Source: Aselliscus stoliczkanus (taxonomy: Eukaryota; Chordata; Mammalia; Chiroptera; Hipposideridae). Taken from it: DNA of 64,000 bases. The stretch lies in contig CM066728.1 in the NCBI GenBank assembly GCA_033961575.1, forward strand, positions 106,472,852 through 106,536,851. Reading direction: 5' to 3'. Positions 38,336-52,309 of this stretch are shown here, one piece after another (within the stretch, counting starts at the first letter, position 1; each line of letters starts with the position of its first letter). The notes under the pieces are model-generated. The model was not told the origin of the DNA and searched no databases. It saw nothing but the letters and a program-made list of their open reading frames with translations. The position numbers and the translations under genes are program-made.

Positions 38336-40937
38336 ATAACAAGGGTATTTAGTCTACAGAACAGATCTAGAGGAGGTTTGGCAAACAGAGACAGGAAGGC
38401 ATAGAGGCCTGTTTCAGCCTCATCCCACAGCTATCTGGGGAGTTGAGGAAAGACAGACAGCTTAGGTGTCCCCTGAAATCTGGGACTCCTAGTCACCCTC
38501 ACTCATCCTGCTACTGCTTTGAAAGAGGTCTGAGGCTGCATAGGAAATAGTAGCACTTTCTTTCTGGATGTGCCTTGATCTTTGCCAAAGGGTAGCTGAG
38601 CTACCCTTTGGGTAGTATTGGCAGAGCTAAGTGAGTACCCCCCTTTGTTTCCCTGGGCGGTGGCTGCTTGCCACTCTTTCTGGCAGGTGAGCCAAGGCTA
38701 GGATGCTGGAAGCATCCTCCCCGCCCCCACACTGCTCCCTGGCTCCCAAACGCAGCTATCCCCCAGGGGAGATGGAAAAGAAAAGGGTCCCAAATTTCTA
38801 GGTGTACCTGGCAGGGCACATCTCATGCTTTCCCACACTGGTGAAATCATGAACGAAATACCTGGGAGTTGGCTATGATGTATTTAAGCAGTAAAATCTA
38901 CTGGTATTCCTCAGGTTTTCAGATCATCCTTTTCGGAAATTCTGGAAATTAGGGGCCTGGGGCAGGTAAAGGCATTCCCAGCTTTCTCTTTCTTGCCACA
39001 ATCTGTTTTAAATATTCAGAAAGGTTTGATCTGGTCACTCAAAAGACTGTTTATAGACAATAATTGTTGGTTTTATTTAAAATTGTTTAATAAATTAAAA
39101 TGTTCTTAAATCAATAAAAACATTCAGTCCATAAGTGAAAATAAAGACTGAATAAAGAAAAAGGTAATGTCCGTAGAATGATAGTCGGCCCTCCTCCCTG
39201 CCCGCCTCTCGCCCATCCCAAGCCAGATCTTTACTTAGTGGGAAACATGTTTTCGTTTGGAGAGCTGGCGGAAGGAAGCCTTCATTATATCCGCACTGTG
39301 CTGAATATCATGGTGCTTCGTAAGCTGTCTCTTTTATAGAGTGAATTTTTGTGTATCCATGAAATTCTAGATCCAGAAATACCTATCATCACTAAACATG
39401 AAAATACATTTTTACCCAGTTGTGTAGTCATTAGTGCAGGTTCTCTGGGGAGTAAACAGATACGTAAAGCTGGGTCTGCATCTCCATGAAGCAGCGTTTC
39501 ATTTGCTCCTCAGGAGATCCTTCCTCAGTGTTTGTCTAAATTCTCCAGCCTGGGACGGAGACACGTCCTGGTCATCATCTTCTGGACACTCGGAATATCG
39601 CTTTGCACCCACAGTGTCTCCTAGCAAAACAGGAGAACAGAGGGCTCCAAAAACACACGGCACACCCGTCAGTGAAAATATACACGTGTGTGTGTGTTTC
39701 ATTATTTCCATATCACACCAAAGGCTGGTATGGGGCAGAACCCCCTGGCATGCGGGCACCCCGTTCTGAAGGGCAGGCCTCTCCCAGGCCACTCATCACA
39801 CTGTGGGCACCTTCTCTACCTGTTTTTGAGCCTGGGGAAGCAGTCCCACCTGTGCTCAGCGAAAGACAGGTGTCCTGGGAACCTCAGTGCTACCTGGGGA
39901 GGCACGGTGTTCCTTCTATTACATATAACCTTCGCTTTATTAAGTTGGTTTCAGCACATTTGAATGGCATGCCTTCTCTGCTTTTCAAAACATTTCTTCA
40001 GACCCTGGCAGATGTTGTTTTAATTAAAACACGTGCAGTTTCAATTAGTGTTTTAAAAAGAAGCCTGGTTTCCCGGACAAGGGGATTATCGGAGCACTCT
40101 TTGCGGGCTGTCCTTAATAACTGAATTTCACAAGCCAACTCCTGGGCACTGGGAAAGCTGTGTGCTTTGGCCGAAACTTGGTATCCTCAGATTAAGTGTC
40201 TGTGTTGGAGCTCTCGTATCCCAACCCAAGAGCCTAATCTCATGAATACTGGCTCCCTTTCCCGTGGGCCCGTGGGGTCATTAATTACCTTCAGACACCT
40301 GTTGGGGAGTGTTGGCGCCTGGGTCTGGTAGATAAGAATTCCTTGGAAAGGGGAACTGTAAATAAATCGAAGGGCCAATAATTATTTTATTAAACTAGAC
40401 AATGATTCACCCTTTGGAAGTACTCCATCTGGGGAAAAGGCAAAACTGAGAGATTTCCAGTTATTCAAATTCAGAACCTCTGCTTAAAGACCTCAAAGAA
40501 AAGAGGGGGGAAGGGAACCCACTTACTTCTATTTGACTATTTGACTATTTAGGTATTCATTTTATGCCTGGCCAAACAGTTTCAGAAGAAAAGCTTTAGA
40601 GAAGAGAATGCATGAGAAATGAAATGACCGTCCTCAAATTCCCCAAATCTTGAGATTCTAAAAATAGAAAAGAGGGTTTGGGCAGGATAATGCTTTTAAA
40701 TTGTATTCCTTCTACATGCTGACTGCTACCTTCTCCCCTTGCCAAACAATCAAGGTTTGAATCATGTGGAAGGAAATTATTTTTGCTAATACTAGAAATA
40801 ATGGATTGGAAAATATTTGGAAAGTTTAAGGATAAACACCCTTTTAGCTATTCCGGCTTACGTTTGGTTGTACTTCTTATGCTGGATCTTGAGGGATTAC
40901 AGAGCAGGCAAGGACAGCTGTAATTAGGGGTTCTGCT

Positions 40938-40950
40938 CAAAGGGGGGGGG
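40938..40950. repeat. Poly-G run
   Basis: About nine to ten consecutive G bases, directly visible. Confidence 0.9.
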
Positions 40951-41190
40951 CGTGTAGGCTGGCACCATAAATTGAATGGGCCGGTGGTTCTTCCCTGGAG
41001 GATGCCTGCGGCAGTAAGAGGAGAACAGGACAAACACCTCCGAGAGGTGAGGCAGCCATCCCAGGAATGGGGACATGGCAAACCCCAGGCAAGAGGCCAG
41101 GACCCAGAGGGCGAGTCTGGAAACGGCAGAGCGGCCAGAGCAGGTTGCGCTCCCGGAGAAGAAGCAAGCTTCTTATCGAGATGCCTTAAG

Positions 41191-41213
41191 AAGGAGGAGG
41201 AGGAGGAGGAGGA
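41191..41213. repeat. (GGA)n simple repeat
   Basis: About seven AGG units. It produces Glu- and Arg-rich chance open frames. Confidence 0.9.
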
Positions 41214-42879
41214 AGCCTCTCTGTTCACCTGGCCAGACTGGGTTCAAAGAGGAGAGAGGGGCATAGAATCGGGCCGTTCTCAACTGCACTTCATCAAAAT
41301 GTCCTAAAAGTTCTTTCAGGAAACCGTTGAAACTCAGAAATTTCTCCTCTGATAACCAAGACAGTCCATGAAAAGTCACTATCAGGAAAGCCTGTTTTTC
41401 AAGTTTAAAATGAAACTTCCCCCATTCAGTTCTATGTATTATCGTGTCTTTGAGCAATGTCAGGTAAAATGAATGCCTTTGGAATGGAACGATCAAAGGC
41501 AAGTGGCTTGTTTCCTAAAGCACATAATATCCTTTGGATCCCAACTTTTATCCTCCTTCTTATTTAATATGGGCGACTGATCACTAGACAGCGCCAAGCA
41601 GGCTGATACGGGCATAGCGTGATGGGCCGTGTGTTGCTTCTAAACTGTAGCCTCTGATATTCCAAGTCAACATTAGAGCGTGCTCAGTGTGAAAGAGAGA
41701 TCCGAGAAGATGAATATGTCCGTGGTCCTCGCCTTGAGAAGGGCAAGTCTAATGTACTCCTCAGGAAGGAACGCTATAGCTATGAAGTGGGAAATGGTGG
41801 TGGTAAACTTTTTAATTGAATATTAACTGCACAGAGTAATATCGCCTAGTGTCTGTGTGAGAGGTAGGTCCCTTCTAAGAGTGACCTTGTTACTCTTAAA
41901 ATGTTGGAAAATAGGTGTGTGTGAGAGATGGCCCGGTGGCTTCTCTCACCAGCAAACAGGGAGGGCCACCGTGGGCTGGCCCTCTGGGGCTGCTGTAGTT
42001 GACGACCATCGGCTCACTCCTTTAGACCAGAGCTCCCCATACTTCACCGTGAACGGGTCACCAGTGTGTGAAATTCTGATACCCTCAGCCCTTGGGAAGG
42101 TCGGGGAGCAGCTGAGTCTGCCCGAGCACCTGGATCCATGGCCCCCATCAGGCCACAGCTCTTACCCCAAGACGCCTCCCAGGTATTACTGTTTTCCGTG
42201 TGTGCCATGCTGGAGAAGCAGTGTGGAAGCTCACCTTGGGGCGCCTCCCACCTGCATGCCCCAGCACGCGACATCTTCCCTCCCCCTCTCCCTGGGGCTC
42301 AAAAGGTTGGACTTTCAAGTCACCATCTCCTTGACTCCTCGCATACTCACCCAAACCCTAGATTTTTACTGGCTGTCATTTTTCAGTGATAGAAATAGAA
42401 ACTTTGGGGTTTTTTCCTTCCTTTTTCTTTATCCTTCTGCAGTAAATCCATCATGATGTCTTGTTGATACTTGTTGAGGGAAGTTCGTCAGTTCTCTTTC
42501 CTGTCCATATGTGTTTCACCTTCAGTGCCAGCCTGTAGTGTGTCAGGAGCAGGGCGCACCCAGAGCCGCCTGCCTGGGTCGCTTTGCCCCTCTCACCTTT
42601 CCTACCGATGGCCACATCACCGCTGCCACCCTGACCTTTGTACAGGGCTCCAGTTAAGGACTCTGCAGAGATTCCATGGTGCAAGTGACACAATGGGAGT
42701 GCTGCTGCCTGGTTTGTTTTCAATAAAACGGTTTATTAAGGCCCAAAGAGTACCCATGCTTCCTAGAATGGGCATGCCTGTCTTCAAGCCTTGTTCAAAC
42801 CTTTCAGCAGCATGTGACATTTTCATATGTCTTGGTTTCTAAGATAAAACTTTCCTTGTTTTCTTCCTTCTCCTTTTCT

Positions 42880-43440
42880 CCCTTTGGCTTTTTCTCCTCC
42901 ACTCTGTCTCAAGGCTCCATGCTGGGTCAAACTTTTGTAAAGCTCATCAGATAAATTCCATATTTCTGATCTTATATTTGCCAGTTCTTAATTCCCATGT
43001 GGTTCTTCCTTGTAATTTCTATTTCTCTACTGAGTTGGTCCTTTTTTCTTTTTTCGTGAATCTTGTCCATTTTCCCACTAGAGAGTTTAACATGTATCAC
43101 AGATAATGTCCATGTATGTTTATTCTATCATCTGGGTTTTTTGTAGCTTTGCTTATTTGACTATCTTTTCTCTTAATTTTTGGTCACATTTTCCTGCTTC
43201 TTTACACGTCTTGTGATTTGTTATTTATGCCAGACGTTGTGTATTAAAACATTAGCACTGACTGAAGCAACTAATACATGCCTCCAAAAAAAAAAATCAC
43301 TCCCTATTTCTTCTATCTGGTTGTTCAGGTGGAGAGCTGAGTTCATCAGACACATATTTTAGCTATAACTGGGCTTTAGTTAAATTCAGCTTAGTAGCAG
43401 CTTTAGTTAAATTCGGTTTTTACCACTGAGTTCAAATGTT
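42880..43440 (-). mobile_element. Old L1 3' region, antisense
   Basis: 'ttggtcacattttcctgctt', 'ctttacacgtcttgtgattt', then 'gccagacgttgtgtatta' fit the antisense of L1M-type 3' UTRs. A short doubling of CTTTAGTTAAATTC occurs at 43373-43418. Confidence 0.5.
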
Positions 43441-44059
43441 TCAAGACTACAATCAGTAATTAGCCTACAGTTGGGCTTGCAGGCTGAGCACCTACAGATT
43501 CCAGAAATTGCTCTGTGCATTACAGCTCAGCATGGGTTTTCTGAATCATAAGGGCTCGCCTTCCCCCCTTCACTTCCTCCCTCTCTCTCCCTCTGTCTAC
43601 TGGGACATTTACCTGCCAGCTGTTTGGATCACTGCACAATCTACATTGTCCAGACAATTTTATTCTCACTTTCTCTGTCCATCCTCAGTACTTATTATTT
43701 TTATGTTCACAGCCCTCCTTCCAATGGGGTACTCCCCTACTGTGTCTGCTCTTACTATGCTCTTTCCAACGCCATCACTTCAGCTGTTCGGCCCACCCCC
43801 CACCAATTATTCTTTCACCTCCTGTCCTACCCACTCCTTCCCCATCTTCTTTATCTATGTACTCTCCAAATTTAGTAGTAAGGAACTCGGTGAGCAAGAC
43901 CCAGATTAGTCCCTAATGCTTCCGAGGGGGGCAGTGCCCTCTCTCTCGCCAAGCTGATGGCCCTTTAGGAACAAGAATATCTTTCACTTTCTCTTTTGAT
44001 GTTTCTTTTGAAAGCCCTGGCACTGCCTAGCATTGTGTGTATGTAATGACAGCCACAGT

Positions 44060-44205
44060 AGGTGTCTCATGGTTCCTGTTCTGCTGGAATCGGAGCTCCA
44101 CGGGAGCAGGGCACGTCTCTTCCTCGTTTGCTGCTAGAACCCCCAGAACTAGGCTGCTTTGGCATCTAGTAGAAATTTATTAAGTTTTACTGGAATGCAC
44201 AGTAG
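44060..44205 (+). repeat. L2 3' end fragment
   Basis: 'gaatcggagctccacgggag', 'cagggcacgtctcttcctcg', then 'tagtagaaatttattaag' match the last part of L2. Confidence 0.5.
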
Positions 44206-44464
44206 GGTGAGGTCATAATATTGTGGTTTCATAAACCAAATTCCCATCATCATACATAGATGTTCCCAATTATTCAGCATTGGTTATTACCTATACCACG
44301 GCACCTTTGACCATTGAGAAAGATCCACGCCCTCCCTCCTTCCTGGGAACACACCACCACCACTACACCTCTAAAACTAAAATGCCGCGTCTTATTTATA
44401 CTATGCAAACCAAAGCAGATGCAAAGCACTTTTTTAGAACATGATTCTTGATCTTGGTTTTCCC

Positions 44465-44575
44465 CTGGAGTCACCTCAGCCCATCTCCAGAGACGCTCAG
44501 GTGTTAGCATTTATTTTGAGGCTTCCTGAGGGATTGTAATATGCAGCCAAGGTTGATAACTACTGCTTTAGAATT
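44465..44575 (+). repeat. MER5-like fragment
   Basis: 'acgctcaggtgttagcattt' to 'ccaaggttgataactactg' resembles the 3' end of MER5-type elements. Weak. Confidence 0.4.
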
Positions 44576-47500
44576 CCTAAGACCCATCGTAAATAAAAGC
44601 AGCCTGCTAACCTTCTAGAAAACTGTCTTCTTCCAGTTTTGAAATATTTTATAATGACTACAGTCTAAACCGAGGTACTTTTCTCTCAGGAATTCCATCC
44701 TTTGATTGGAACAAATGCAAAAATTTTCTCCAGAAATTATTCTGACCCAAACTTCCTCCGTACGTTATTGTACATAATAGATAATTGTTATGAAATAGTT
44801 GATTTCAGTGAACATGGCCTATTGATATCTAGAGTCAAATCAAAGCATAAATTGTTGCAAATATATATAAAGTAGGAATATCAAGGGGGTATTAGTCCCC
44901 TGTTTTAGTATAATCTTCCATAACGCACACTTAAATGATAGCATGAGCCTCCTTGGTTTGGCCAAGGATTCTAACTCCACCTTTCTTTGTTTAAAGACTA
45001 ATTTAGTCAAAAGGATGAGTGTAAAGAGCCTGTTGAGTACATCAAATGCAAGTATAAGACTGACAATCAAGTTCAGAGCTGGGAGGGCTGCAGGGACTGT
45101 CTCAAATCCTCAGATGGGGACAGGGCCCCCCCATTCAGGCGTTGTGTTCCCCACCATTCAGGAAGCCCACCCGTCTCCAGCCTGGCAGATGGGAGGACTG
45201 GGGTTGCTGCTCCCTCCCTAGCGCCACCCTCCCTGGGCTTCTCAGCGGGTCTGTGGAGCCTAAAGCCCTGATTCTTCAGGGGCCATCCAGGCGTTCCCTC
45301 TCCTGCTCAGGCCCATGGCTTTTGGGGGATTGTGTCTCTGTCTCGGGGTAAGGACGGAAACACATGCACGCGGTACCAGTGAGCAAGAAAATAAGCTGAA
45401 AATATACAAATTCACGCTTTGAGATGTAATCCTGCCTCACAACCATCCTTCGCAAACACTAGGGTATTAGTTTTACCTTTCCAAGAGCTACGTTTGTTAT
45501 CTAAAACTACTTATCACTGCTCAAATATACCATTTTTTGTTATTACCGCATATCTTATGCCTGAATGATTTTTGAAATGTTTTCTTTCATGTGCAGAGGT
45601 GATGTCAGGCCGTGTGTGCTTGAAGTCGATTTTGAAATCTGTTTTGACAGGATTTTTCAGCTGCCCCTCCATCTTGTCCGCGTCCCAAGCTCCTGACCAA
45701 CAGTGTATATTGTGTGCAGGTGTCTCTGGGGTTTAGTATGGAGGCTGCATCAGCTGCTGGGAGAAGCTAATGGGCCCCTTGAGGATCAGACCTTAGCCTT
45801 GCTTTTTGGCAGGATGCTAATCTACTGAACCAAAGAGGGGCCGATGCTGAGGAGGCCCAAATAGTACTTCTTTGGGCTGCAGCAAACATTCCTCAGTTGA
45901 CCTGATACTGTGTATCATAGTGTAAGTCTCACCTTCCTTGGTGACACCTCACTTACCCAAAAGAGCACTAGCGAAACTGTAGTCCATTCCTACCTATTCT
46001 CACTTTTGGTCCAGGCTGGAGAAGAAGAGGTAATGGATAAAAAGCGGTAAGGTGTTGGCAAGGACGTTTGTTGAATGACGAAAGAGGAGTATCGTTTCTA
46101 AAGCATCTTTACACTGGAAAATAGAGGAGTTATTCAGTTATCTACTTTCCATCGGGAGAAGGACTAGAAGTAGCTGAAGATATTTGAGTTGCCAAGTAGC
46201 AGGATCAATACTTAAGCACGGGACTGGGTTTCCTGGACTGGATCGTAATGATCTGTGGGCAACAAACAATGAGTAGGAAGCATTTGATAATCAAGTACAA
46301 TTTGCAACAAACCCCATCAGAAGTGGGCAAGTGACTTCACATGTGGAAACATGATTGCATCTGGGGTAATTAGGCGCCAAAGGGAAGGGAAGACTGACTG
46401 AGTCATGCTTTGTCTTCCTTCCACCCTGCCTTTAGGTAGCGCTTCCAACAGCCTGTTTTCAGTTTCCCGGCTGGCTGCCTGGTGGCTGAAGGCAGCAGTA
46501 GAGTAGAAGATTGGGGCTGTTGAGATGGAAACTAGTGCTGGGGAAGTGGCAATGACAGTAGCATGGACAACCACAGCCCCCACTGGTGAGTCTGTAAACC
46601 ACAGGCTCCCAGGAACACTGGAAAGAAACCCAGGGCCTGGCTGAAACTGGCTGCAGAATAAACCAACAGCAGCTGCCTAGAATCCCAGGTGGTCTAACTG
46701 AAAATCAGCCCGTCCAACAAGAAACAGTGGGATTGAAATGTGTGAAATTTACCAAAATGGATGAATTCGCTGCTTTTCTTTAAGTATTCTGCTGAACTTC
46801 TCAGAAACAGTCCTGCATTTCTGTTTGGCTTTGGTTGAGAGAGAGGGATGACTTTAGCTCATGGACCGGTCAGGTAGGCCAGGTGGGGGAGTCAGTCCGT
46901 GCAGGCCAGCTATGGTCTTGCCCTCAGGGACAGCCGATTAACAACCCCAGGAATGTAACATCCGCAGAAATGCCCTGCTGAGTGCCGGGGGAGGAAGGCT
47001 GCAGAGAGGACGAGGGTGCGCAGAATGCACTTTCCTGTCATGGAGACCATCTTCCAGTGACTTGCATGCGTCCTGTCATCTTCTCATCTTTCCTCTGTTC
47101 CCATGTTCTCATGTCCCACCCATGGATGCCAGGAGCCAGCCTCTGATTTGTTTGAAATCTTCGGGTTCAGCACCTTTCAGAGACTACATGTATCACCTAG
47201 TCTCTCTGCCCACTTAGCAAGTGACTAAGTTCTAGTCTCTGCTCAGTGTTCTTGTTAAATTTACAGACGTGTGAGATTCCTTATTTAAAACGCAGAAAAG
47301 GGAAGGCTCAGATATGTGCCTAAGAGCAGCTGCTACCTTTACTTAGAGAAAAGAAAGAGAATGAAAGGGGCCTGAACCCGCCCTGCCTTCCCCTTAGGCC
47401 TTCCAGAAGCCCTAGAGCACCCATCTCTCTTTTCCCCAAGTTCGTCTGAAGTTCTGAAGCCGTCATGTTCTGTTTCTTACTGCCTCTGGCGTTTCCTGCG

Positions 47501-47720
47501 TCTGGTCTCCAGGTCCTGCCTGGTCATTTCTCCTGACCATGCAGAGCCTGGAGGAGGCCTCTGGTGGTTAATTGATAGAATCAGGCTGCGAATCAGTATC
47601 GGCTTATTGAGAGCCCCGGGCTGCTATTGCATTTTGCTTGTGACCTTTCTAAAAAAACTTGTGCACCACTATTTGCTCCCCTCACACTTCGAAATTTAAA
47701 TTGTTGCCAAGGATGTAGTC

Positions 47721-48174
47721 TGTCTTAAATATATCTAAGCAATATGACTGCCACAGTGGTTTGATATCCACCATCATTTCCAATAATCTGTGCGCAGGCT
47801 CTTCATTAATGTCCAAAATGGTAATATGATCCCTTTCCTACTTACGAATATTCCACATTCCTCAAGCATTTTACCCTGACTGATGGAGTTTATGCTCAGA
47901 TGTCTCTTATTGATTATTCTTTCTGCAAACAAGATATATACTAATAAAAACTTATTTTTTAAATATTCCTTATGGTATTAGGCTTCAAGTTAAAATTGCC
48001 TTATGGATTAAGTTATTACTATAATTATTAGTAGGATGCAATTGATCAAAACTACATATGTATCATCCATCTTGATTAAAACTTTAAATGTAAACATTAA
48101 AATTGTATTGGAAATGTATTCCTTAGATGGACGAGCCCGTTTATCCCAATCAACTCATATAGGCAAAAATGAAT
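47721..48174 (+). repeat. 454-bp direct repeat, copy 1
   Basis: Begins TGTCTTAAATATATCTAAG and ends TCATATAGGCAAAAATGAAT. It aligns without any gap to 52310-52763. I count about 25 mismatches in 454, near 94-95% identity. It is AT-rich, has no poly-A tail, no clear terminal inverted repeats and no obvious target-site duplication. It matches no repeat I know. Confidence 0.93.
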
Positions 48175-49309
48175 ATTACTTATTGCTTGACTGAGCAGGA
48201 CTCTGTATCAGTCCTCAGTTTTTTGGTTTTATAGATTTAAATAGTGAGAAACATCAGTCATGTATATCAGGTGAAGGGAGCCGAAGGTCTTTCCTTACGG
48301 CAGTGGCACGTGACTGAACTTCTTAGGCCTTTTATTTCCAAATCTCATTGGGATCCACCGTCAGGAGTTATATTTAATTATCTACCAAATGATACCTTGA
48401 TTAGGCTCTCCTTCAGCTTTGGAGAAGGTAAAAAACTAGAAATCACCTTATTGAAAAAAAAAGATGACCTGCCCATCGCTAGGCTCATTTCCATCTCAGC
48501 CCAGACACTCACTCTTTGCAGGGCCCTTGGGCTGGACTCGGAGAGTGATGTCCACTCGGGAGCAGGGAGGGGCTTGACCTGGTTTGTACAGTCCGAGAAG
48601 GGAGGCCGTGAGCGTGCACTTGGGCGTGTTTTCAGGCAGATCAGATTTGCTGTAAGGGCGCATAGGGAAACTGTGGCTCTGGAAATGGATTCCCCTCAAA
48701 CCCGACGCCCTGCGTCCCCTGGAAAAGTCCACATGGAGCCCCGGGGCCTGGGGGTCCAGTTTGGAGTCCACTGCCCCGGGTAGCCTGACCGTGAAGGAAC
48801 TGTCGCTATGATCTTCGAGTTGTTCCCACATGCCAGGGGCTGCTGTGGGAAGCACGCGCTTCTCTGATGGATTGGCTCTGCTCTCACGAGCCATTTCCGC
48901 TGGTACCATTTTTTGAGCTGCAGTTCCCCAGAGGGAGCTTACCACATGGAGAAAAGCAGCCAACTGTGTGGTGAGAAACACCAGGCAAGATTTAAGGATT
49001 ACATTTGAAGCTAATTAAGACTACAGTATGAATTTTATACTAGATCATAATTTCTTATCTACATATAAAGTATCATTATTGGGACAATGAATAGAGTATT
49101 TAAAGCTGCCTGGAGAGCAATTAAATATAAAGAAGTCCAGCTTTCAGGCTGGGAGCTCCACGATTCAGCTCTCATGCCATAAAAGTCAAATGTGATTGTT
49201 TAATACATTTGCCAATATGTTGTAATAAGAAATAACTGGATGTTTTAAGGATTTAGCATAATTTTCTATCAACTTGCAAGGTGTGAAATTAATTTACCTG
49301 ATTCATTCA

Positions 49310-49636
49310 TTTATACATTTGACCTGTATTTATTAGTGCCTACTACATGCCAATCACAGGAGAGCAGCCAAGTTTCTGTTTCCTGGAGGTAATGGTCTCA
49401 TGGTGGAAACAGTTTCAAAAAGGAAGCAAATGATATTGAGTTTCTGCTCTGGATATGAATGAAATAGCTGAAGGGATCAGAAAGTGACAAGGGGAGGAGA
49501 ATGCTGAATGTGGTGGTTGAGAAAGGCCTCTCTGAGGAGGTGACATCCTAGCACGTCCTGAATGATGGACAAGAGCCAGCCATGAAGCCATCTGGAGAGA
49601 GCTTTCTGGGGAAAAGGAGGAGCAAGACAAAAACCC
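49310..49636 (-). repeat. L2-like fragment, antisense
   Basis: 'tattagtgcctactacatgc' then 'aaaggcctctctgaggaggt' and 'agcacgtcctgaatgatgg' read as antisense L2. It is split by the SINE at 49646 and seems to resume at about 50066. Confidence 0.5.
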
Positions 49637-49645
49637 CAGGGCAGG

Positions 49646-50056
49646 GGTCAGCCAGGTGGCTCAGTTGGTTAGAGTGTGAGCAACAGGGTTGCCAGTTCGA
49701 TTCCCACATGGGCCAGTGTGAGCTGGCGCTGAGCTGAGCTCCACTGAGGTGACGAGAACGCGTGCTGTTAACAACAAGGTTGCCAGTTCAACTCCCACAT
49801 GGGATGGTGGGCTGTGCTGCCCTACACACACACACACTCCACACCCCACTTCCCCACCCCCCAGTAACAAGATTGAAAGCAGTGACTGCACTTAAAGCTG
49901 AGCTTGCTCCGTCCACAACTAAGATTGAAGGATAACAGCTTGATTGGAGCTGATGGGTCCTGGGAAAACACAATGTTGTTCCCCTTCCCCAATTCCCCAA
50001 CACTGTTCCCTTCCCCAATTCCCCAGTAAAACCTTAAAACAAACAAACAAACAAAA
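49646..50056 (+). mobile_element. tRNA-derived SINE, bat type, full length (about 411 bp)
   Basis: Starts GGTCAGCCAGGTGGCTCAG. Two head units follow with box A (TGGCTCAGTTGG) and box B (GTTCGATTCCC and GTTCAACTCCC). Then come 'catgggatggtgggctgtg', a CA-rich part, 'caactaagattgaaggataa', an internal doubling of CCTTCCCCAATTCCCCA, and a (CAAA)n tail. It is bounded by a perfect 9-bp target-site duplication CAGGGCAGG at 49637-49645 and 50057-50065. The short duplication with no mismatch suggests a fairly recent insertion. Confidence 0.9.
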
Positions 50057-50065
50057 CAGGGCAGG

Positions 50066-50540
50066 AGGGAGCTGGCATGTGGCAGAAACAGTGATAAGGT
50101 CAGCATCGCGGCAGGTTAAGGAGACAGGGCTGGAGAGCCCGATGGTGAGAGAGAGGTGCCTCTAAGCTAGGATAAGGAATTTGAAGGCTTTGGTGGGAAC
50201 AGCGTGATGGAGGTTTCCTGCAAGTCCTCTCTGGCTCATGGTCAGAGACTAGACTGTAGGGAGGAAGCAAGAAGGCCAGTCAGGGTTTGGTTTCAGGCAT
50301 CTGGGCAGGAGATCACGCTGTGCTGGACCAGAGCTGTGGCAGAGGAGCGGGGGAAGCAGTCTGAAGGTAGAGCCAAGGACTTGCTGGTGAATGAGGAGCA
50401 CCATAAATAGGAAGAGGGCGGAGGAGACGGGCTGGTAGAACCAGGAGTTTGGTTTTGGACTAAAAGTCTGTTAGACCTGAAAGGGGAAATGCCCAGTAGG
50501 AAGCTGGAAATATTGGTTTGTAGCTCAGGACTGATACATT
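50066..50540 (-). repeat. L2-like fragment, antisense (continuation)
   Basis: Continues the antisense L2-like sequence after the SINE: 'ggataaggaatttgaaggct', then 'ctggctcatggtcagagact'. Weak and diverged. Confidence 0.4.
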
Positions 50541-50560
50541 AATCGGTGCTTCATTGGTCA

Positions 50561-50588
50561 GGGGGTGGGGGGGGGGTGGGACGGGGGG
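50561..50588. repeat. G-rich tract
   Basis: Four G-runs including one of ten in 28 bp; a G-quadruplex pattern on the + strand. Confidence 0.85.
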
Positions 50589-52309
50589 AACGATATTTAA
50601 AGTTATGGTCTAATTATTTCAATTCTCTAAATACAGAAACAGCCACAGGAAGCCTCATCTTAAAATAAAATGCCTAGCCACAGGTAGGCAAGCATTTCTT
50701 GGCTCAGGAACCAAAGATAGATTTGTTACATAATTTCCTTATTATGTTTTCCTTTTGAATAAAGCAGACGAAGAGATAATGTTGTTTCTTTGGGTGAGTG
50801 CCACTGAAAAATGTAAGACCACACAAGTTCACATAATTTTAGAACTCGCTCTAGGTCACCTTGGAAAGCACGTGTAAGTGTGTCTTCCTTGTTTAAATAT
50901 AGCAAACGCAGCTTATTCATGCAGCCAGTAAAATGTGACCATGCCTTCCCCCCCGCCGAGGAAGAATTATGGGGAGGGGGAGAGGGTCAGTCAGTTGAGA
51001 CTGATGAGCCATCTGGATTTCCATCCACTGGTCTAGACACTTTTGTTGGGTATTATTTGGTTTGTTTTCACTTCCTAAGGCTCATTATTTGGCACGATCA
51101 CATTTTACTACTGAAATTTTCATCTGTCAAGTCATTTGTGTTTGTGTATAGCCATCCCTTCCGATAGCGCCTCTGGGAATAGATGGATCCCTGAGAGCAG
51201 GACACCATTCCTCGTCATCCTGTCTTGTTCAGTTTTTCCGTGCAGCAGAAATTGTTTTCAGGGTTGGTACATGAAGTGCCGGGTTCTTTATTTGTGGGAT
51301 TTATTATAATGAAAATGAATGGAAATGCTTCTTTGCTAGTACATTTATAAACACAGCAGGGGTAGCTACCTCCCCTTGACACCATTCCTGCAAATGCCCT
51401 GGTAGTGAACTCGCCTTCCATTTTTCAGCTGTGTGCAGGTCTTGGCAGGAGACTTTGTCAAACATTTAGAAGTGAGAATAGCCTGCAGTGATGCAAATGC
51501 TTCCAGGAGATATAAATCTAATTGATAGAAGACCAGTAGAGACATGGCAGAGTCAAGCTCTTCTTAGTTTGCAGGAAACAATATTCTTGCTTCCTCCTTT
51601 TTCAATCCTAGGTAAGGCTCAACCAAATGACAATTCAATTTCTTTGTATAGGTATGGCTATAGATATAAATATAGATACAGATATTGAAAACAGAGTTTC
51701 AGTAATACTTTTTCTTACAAATGGAATATTTTCCTTCATTCGTTGGAATTTTAGTTTGCTATGGGTAAAAGATTTTCTTAATCTTACGTATAACTGGATC
51801 TTTGTATGCCACCGGAGTTTTTATAAGTGATGTGATTTTTGTCCCAAGATGTTTTTAGAGATTTATGTGACTCATAGAAAATAGAAAAGCATGGTGATTA
51901 TGCCTTTGAATTCCCAACATAGTTTTTATGTTTTTACCCATAACCAAGACCAGCTCTGTAGTATAGATGATCCACACAACCCACCCATTAAACAATCAAT
52001 GTACCCATAAGTTTCCTGTTCCTCTGGTTTCCTGGCCTCTCCATCTGGTATTGATAGCCCAGAAGTCAGTCCTGGGACAGCTGTCCTGTTCTTAGTGGCA
52101 TGAGCTAGAGAAGGGATGTGACAAAGGCATGTGACTTTCTGTAACGCAGATGAAAAGACAGCCATAATTATGTAGCTAGATGGAAGACAATGGCAATATA
52201 GCACGAGGCAGGAACTCCATAAGCAGCAATTAAATGAAACATGCTCAGCATGCGCTGCCAAGGATATAGTTTCCTGCATGATATTTTAAAAATAAACCAG
52301 ACACACCCT

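Noticed and set aside
39603..40124. 173-residue open frame on + strand
   Set aside because: No domain, no exon structure, overlaps other frames; chance.
41857..42456. Longest open frame in the window (199 residues, + strand)
   Set aside because: No recognisable domain, no start context or splice sites that fit CTNND2, biased composition, and it lies in intron. A chance open frame in GC-rich sequence.
47721..48174. 454-bp repeat as a solo LTR
   Set aside because: It starts with TG but does not end in CA, lacks a polyadenylation signal in a sensible place and shows no target-site duplication at either copy.
48244..48783. 179-residue open frame, with a 161-residue frame on the other strand (48496-48981)
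   Set aside because: Overlapping open frames on both strands of a GC-rich stretch. No family motif was recognised and there is no evidence for a gene.
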